A stretch of 64,000 nucleotides of DNA from Loxodes magnus. Lineage: Eukaryota > Ciliophora > Karyorelictea > Loxodida > Loxodidae. Positions 58,771 to 64,000 of the stretch are shown here, one piece after another. Position numbers and translations under genes: made by a program. The first letter of the stretch is position 1. Each line of letters starts with the position of its first letter. Where the stretch lies: positions 124,001 to 188,000 of the forward strand of contig CAMPDV010000723.1 of NCBI GenBank assembly GCA_946699065.1, given 5' to 3'. The notes below the pieces were generated by a model that made no database searches, was not told where the DNA came from, and saw only the letters and a list, made by a program, of their open reading frames with translations.

Positions 58771-61700
58771 TATAAAAGAAGGTAAGTATATAATTTAAAT
58801 ATAAATAGGAGTGAATTTAGAGAGAATTACAATAGATATCTTCCATTCAAATAGTAATTTGTAGTTTAGAGAAAATAGTGGCGAGTGAAAGCATCAAGAA
58901 AATGTCGAATATGAAGTTAGTTTTAGAATATGAATTAAAAAAACGAAATTCATTGAATTTAAATTAATACCTTAAAAGATATAAAGCAATCTAAAATAAT
59001 TTTAGCTTAAAAACAGTCAAAGTTTTCATAATAAATAAAAAGCATAAACTTTAAATTATTTTTACTTTGATTTTTTAACTATTAATTATTTGAGTATGGA
59101 TATAAAATTTTGGTACTATAAAATTATTTAAAAAATAAAAAAATAATATACTAACTTTTATTATAAATTTTACTTTAAAAAATTAAAAAATAATTCTGTT
59201 TTAATTTTTGTAAATTTGTAATAAAACAATAAAAATAACGCTTAATTAAAAAAAATTATGATATTATGAAAATATAATTTGCTAAAAAGCTCTGGATTTT
59301 GGACTTCCGGAGATCAGTTAGTACAAACAACAATATCCTCAAGAGAAGTTACTTTACTATTAAAAATTTGAATAAAGAGTTATTAAAACCTGATTAAATC
59401 TGTGATTCTTTTACAATTAAAGATTAAAGGAAGTAAACTAAATTTCTTGGAAGATTTTTAAAAGATAATTCTTTTGTTAAAAACAGTATATGATAGAAAA
59501 TTCGAGAAGCTTGGCAAAATATCTAAAGAATTAAGGATTTAAAAATTCATAGAATAAAAACAAAAAAAATCTGAAAAATTACAGAATTTCATTAAATATA
59601 ATAATTTTATTTCCAAAAATCTTAATATCTAGATAAAAAGTAAACAATTCTTTATATTAAAATGATTTTATTTTAATAAATTTAAAAAATGTAAGAGATA
59701 TTTAATAATTATAAAAGAAAAATATTTTATTTTTATCTTTACAATAATTTTGCACTTAGTCATATATAGTTAAAAATTTTTCGTAATTTTATATTTTCCA
59801 ACTCTAATTAGAGAAATTTTTTTAATCGTAAATTATAAAAGTACAATCTTTTTCATTTTATTTATTTAAATTGCATTTTTTATAAGATGCTTTATTTAAG
59901 AAAAATTAATGAAATATGTTCTTATATAATTATTTTCTTTTTAATTACGCAGATTTTAATTATAAATTTTTAATTTAACAATAAAAATAATATTTTATTT
60001 TACATTACTAATTAGATTTTTTAGTTCATTTTTACATTATGCTTTATTTTTTATTTTTTTTAATTTGAAAATAATTTACAATTAATTTATAATTTTCAGA
60101 CTTATGAATATAAACTATCTTGATATTATTTTTTAATATATTATAAATTAAGAAAATTATAGAGATTAAAAAATTAAATTCTTATAATATTTGATAAAAT
60201 GTAAAGAAATATTAATTTCTTTGGGATACTATTTTATTTTTAATAAAACTTATCCTTTATAGATATTAACATATTAAAACATAAACTAGTTACTTTTCTT
60301 GTATCTTTCTTACAGTATCCAACGTTTCTTAAAATAAACTTAAAGCATTTTAAATTCCAATAAATATTAAATCTACGATGAAAAATAGTAAAAATTATTA
60401 TATTTTAAATTATAATTTTCGTAATTTAAATTCTTTTCTTATTTGGGAAATAAATAATTTTACTGTTTAAACTAAAGAAAATAATTTTATTTTCCTTTGT
60501 AAACTAATTTTTATGTATGAATAATATAAAATTTGAATTTTAAGTTGTTTTTAAGATTTGAACTTTAAAATATTGAAGTCATCAAATTATTTTATTTTAT
60601 TTGCTGTAAGTTTCAAAGTTTTTGCTCAATTTCTTTAAATTAAAAACATTTTTAATTTTTTTTTTTAATTAGTATTTAGTTTTTTAAATAATTAACAAAT
60701 CTGTATTAAATCTAAAAATTTAAGCATCAATAACCTAATAATTCTAAATCACTATTACTTCTAAATATTTTTTCATTCATTCGATAAATTTTTTCGAATT
60801 ATCCGTAGTTTATTTAAAAGCATTACTATCAACATCTAATTATAAAAATGCAAATTAAATCTTTAGCTATAATCCTAATATATTAAATAATTTGGAATTT
60901 TAGTAAGATAGTAAGTAAAAGGTGATTAAAAAATAAACTATTAAATTAAATTTTAAATTTTATGATTAAAGATTTTATATACGAGTTATTATCATTATAT
61001 TATAAAAATACTTAAGCAGATTTAGGATATCTATACATAATAATAATTAAAGAAAGTAAAATAAGTTATTTTCGAAAACCTTAAAAAGTTTAATTATTTC
61101 TTAATCGGTTGCATATAAATAAGAAAAATGGTAAAAATTTAATTAAAAATTAAAAAATTAATAGAATAAAAAATCTTTAAAATTAAAGAATTTCATTAAA
61201 TATAATATTTTTAATGCCAAAAATCTTAGTATTTTAGTTAAAAAAGTAAGCATTTCTTTATATTAAAATGATTTTACTTAAATAATTAAATAATTAAAAA
61301 AAAACTTCATTTAATAATGATAATAATTTATCTAATTTATAGTAATCAAAATAATTAAAGCATAAATTTAGTAGAATTAGTCAAAATAAAAATAAAATTT
61401 AAACATTTAAAATTCTTAAGAAACTTCAATTTATTAATAATTTTTTTAATTAATTTAGATGGAAAAATAAATATGTATAATTTAAAAAATATATAATTTT
61501 TAGATTATGAAATTTGAAAAGCATAACTATTAATCGTTATATTTTTAACGTGTCTCTTAATAATTTAACAAGGATATATTACAAGGCATTTAACACAAAT
61601 ACGAATTTCTATGTAAAATTCATATTATAAAATTTAAATTCCACTTGCCGTTTTTTGGATGCGTTCTCTTCAAGATATTAATTCTAATTAGGAATCACTT

Positions 61701-64000
61701 TAATTTTATGAATTATAAGAAAATACTTAATATTTTTGCTAATTACGATTTTGTTTATATGATAAAAAACTAATGGAAAACTTGAGAAACTTTTACCAAA
61801 AATCTTGAAATGAATCTGTATCATTTGCAGATAATTTCGAGACTTAAGGAAAATTGATTTCTAAACTTAAGCTTTAAACACAAAAAATTTGGCTTTTGTT
61901 TGCACAAAAATTTTATTGTAAAATAAGCAAAGGATCAAATCTAAATTATCGAGAAATAAACTATCTAAAGAAAAATTCGCAAAAGAGACTTCCTTAAAGA
62001 AAATATTTTTCTCTTTAAGATTAAAACTTAAGTCTCTCGGAAATTGTCATTTTACAATTAAGGTTGAATTATTTTATTTTTGTAGTACTTTTTATTGGTT
62101 TAATAAATTTATATTTAAATAGAAATTAAAATTAATTCTTTTTTAATATTCTTTGAAGAGTGCTTATATCTCTTTCTATTGCTTCTAAGAATTTATTTAC
62201 TTTTTTAGATTGTTTAAATTCTAATTTTTAATTTGATTTTATATAGTCCAATTTGTTGATCATAGTTAATTAATTTTACAAGTTATTTGTTTTATTATTA
62301 TTTTGACATTTTTATAAAGATTATAATATATTTATTAATCTTGCTTCTTCATAAAAGTTTTAGTTTCTGTATAATGTTTAATTTTAAATAATCTCAGTAA
62401 ATATATCAAACTTATTAGTTTAGATTTTTTACTTATGCTATATGTTTTAAATCTTAATCATCATCTATTTTTTAATTCTAACAATGTGTAGAATAAACTT
62501 AATGGAAAACTAACTTTATTATTTAATTCTTATAAGTAACAAAACTATCTATATTTATACTAATAAATATTTAACTAATGAAACTATACATTCTCTCCAT
62601 TTAGTAAAGTATCTGTTTAAATAATAATTTTAAATAATTATAATTTATAGTAAACATACTATTTTAAACTATAAAAAGTAATAAAATTTATAAATTTATA
62701 GTAAGTAATTTAGACATAGCAAAGATATTCTAGATAATAGAATATTAATAGATAATATATTAATCTTTTACTAATAAAATTATTATTTACTATAGGAAAA
62801 ATAGGTATTATTAGCAAAAGAATAAACATTTGATAAATTTAAATATGATAAATAAATTAATAAAGTGGTAGTATACTTTTATTTAAGATTAAAGAAATAA
62901 AATTAAAGATATTTTAACATCAAAATAAACACTTAATTTGAAAATTGAAAAAATTACTGATAAGTCATAGTAAACAGTCTTGCTAAGTTTTAGGTATGAA
63001 ACTTAATATTAATATCGAAGCTAGAAAAATGTTTTAAATGATCATAAATTAATAATATCTTATGCCATTTAGATAATTCTCTTATCATAGTAAAGTATCA
63101 TATATTGATTCTCACTTTTATATAAATAATAAGAATATAAAAACTCATAAAGAAGGAGATTGCTTATAAATTATTTGAAAAACAAGTAAAATTTAGAATG
63201 TTTTGAAAGGGCTTTCTAGATAATTGAAAATCGAAAAACTTAAACCAATTAAGTGTTTTATTTAAAATCTTTGAAATATCCGGGGAAAACAATTGAAAAT
63301 TAAAGGCAATAATTAAGTTTTAATTTGATATCAAGTTTAAAAGAAGAAATTGTTTCTATAATTTAAAAATAAAGAGAAAAATGAATTATCACTGAAGTTT
63401 ATTATTTAGAGATCATAAGGATGAAAAAGCCTTAAAAATTTAAGAAGGGTTATTATAACTAAGATAATTCACTAATTAGCTGAAAGATTTATCAAGTGAA
63501 TAAATTATTTTAATTAAAGGACTGATTGTTGATATAACTATGCTTGAATATCTTAAAGTTAAATTATAATTATTTATTATTTGATAAATCTTAATCCACT
63601 TAATGTGTTTATTTTAACTATATGGCTTTTTAAGTAAAATATTATATTATATGGTTTATTATTAGGATAATTAAGTGAATATATGAGAATACTATTATTT
63701 CTATTTGTTATAATTATTTTACCTAAGATATTTTAAACTCTAATGTTAATAGCTTACTTTATAAAATGTTAAATTAATTTTATAGACTTTAGTATATATT
63801 GTTTTAATAATTTTCTATTAGAACTAATTATCTAGGCCCAAAAAAGTTATTCTTGATGCCTTAATTAAAGCCTGGTTTATTATTATATAGGTTAAACTTA
63901 TGTAAGATGAATGGTAATAGAAAATAAATGAAAAGTATGATAGATTGAGTATAATTATATGGTTTACTAATAATAACTGGAAGTATTATTATTATATCAT
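58771..64000. other. A+T-rich DNA, no gene seen
   Basis: About 5.2 kb. A slightly G+C-richer patch at 59285-59360 (GCTCTGGATTTTGGACTTCC) stands out but is too short to interpret. Another patch lies at 61780-62060 and includes the hairpin listed separately. No domain, tRNA or rRNA is recognised. Confidence 0.45.
61985..62036. other. Imperfect hairpin
   Basis: GAGACTT at 61985 pairs with AAGTCTC at 62030, and CTTAAAGAAAA at 61993 with TTTTTCTCTTTAAG at 62006. The arms enclose a very short loop with one or two bulges. It could be an RNA stem or an old palindromic element end. Confidence 0.35.

Noticed and set aside
1-64000. Prokaryotic, viral or organellar origin
   Set aside because: The LINEs, WD40/kinase fusions, very A+T-rich long intergenic DNA and the code point to a ciliate nucleus. 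No LTR element, Polinton, CRISPR array, rRNA or tRNA was seen.

Overview
The window is very A+T-rich DNA from a ciliate-like eukaryote whose nuclear code gives a sense meaning to all three standard stop codons. In conserved domains TAA and TAG sit where glutamine is expected. TGA sits where an invariant tryptophan is expected: WD40 'W-N/D' positions, the W of the DUF4246 S-W-H-V-E-G-like motif, the reverse-transcriptase N-W motif and the endonuclease E-T-W motif. The best genes also appear to end at a TGA. This matches the ambiguous codes known from karyorelictean ciliates (NCBI table 27) and Condylostoma (table 28), so the organism is probably a karyorelict or Condylostoma-like heterotrich. 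That placement is an inference. Under the standard code almost nothing here looks like a gene.

Layout. 1-2550: A+T-rich sequence whose right part is homologous to the 5' flanks of two later WD40 genes. 2552-2785: WD40 gene fragment (locus C). 3090-5030 (minus): Lys/Glu/Gln-rich protein gene, unrecognised. 8471-10957: the best gene, an 828-codon protein kinase - pentapeptide repeat - WD40 fusion. 13455-13745: first copy of a dispersed G+C-richer repeat. 13900-15210: probable LINE ORF1 relic with a zinc-knuckle-like motif. 15610-17012: DUF4246 gene with one apparent frameshift. 18440-24370 (minus): nearly complete two-ORF LINE (coiled-coil ORF1, then endonuclease + reverse transcriptase + zinc motif). 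25690-27900: two weak, unrecognised coding stretches. 28086-33940 and 49587-54768: two direct copies of a segment of about 5-6 kb, each carrying an intact 322-codon seven-blade WD40 gene (A and B). 33941-36725: 5'-truncated LINE of the same family, abutting copy A. 37950-42640: two further minus-strand LINE 3' ends, a nucleotide-skew switch and an ORF1-like gene. 42681-44450: unrecognised long coding region. 44940-45850 and 54982-55850: two more ORF1-like reading frames. 55965-56260: second copy of the dispersed repeat. 56854-58770: decayed WD40 gene (locus D). The remainder is A+T-rich DNA with no gene I can support.

How the genes relate. The main theme is a WD40 family seen in five places: the kinase fusion, A, B, C and D. 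The kinase protein and D share an ASNA-type linker and pentapeptide repeats in front of the propeller, an arrangement known from NACHT/WD and related signalling proteins. A, B and C share a 5' flank. A, B and the kinase gene share a 3' flank element containing a small inverted repeat. Differences between A and B, and between the near-identical blades of the kinase gene, cluster at a few positions per blade. That pattern resembles the fungal HET-E/NWD allorecognition WD40 repeats. A variable recognition family in a ciliate is the most interesting hypothesis this window raises. All of it rests on reading the sequence by eye; no search was run.
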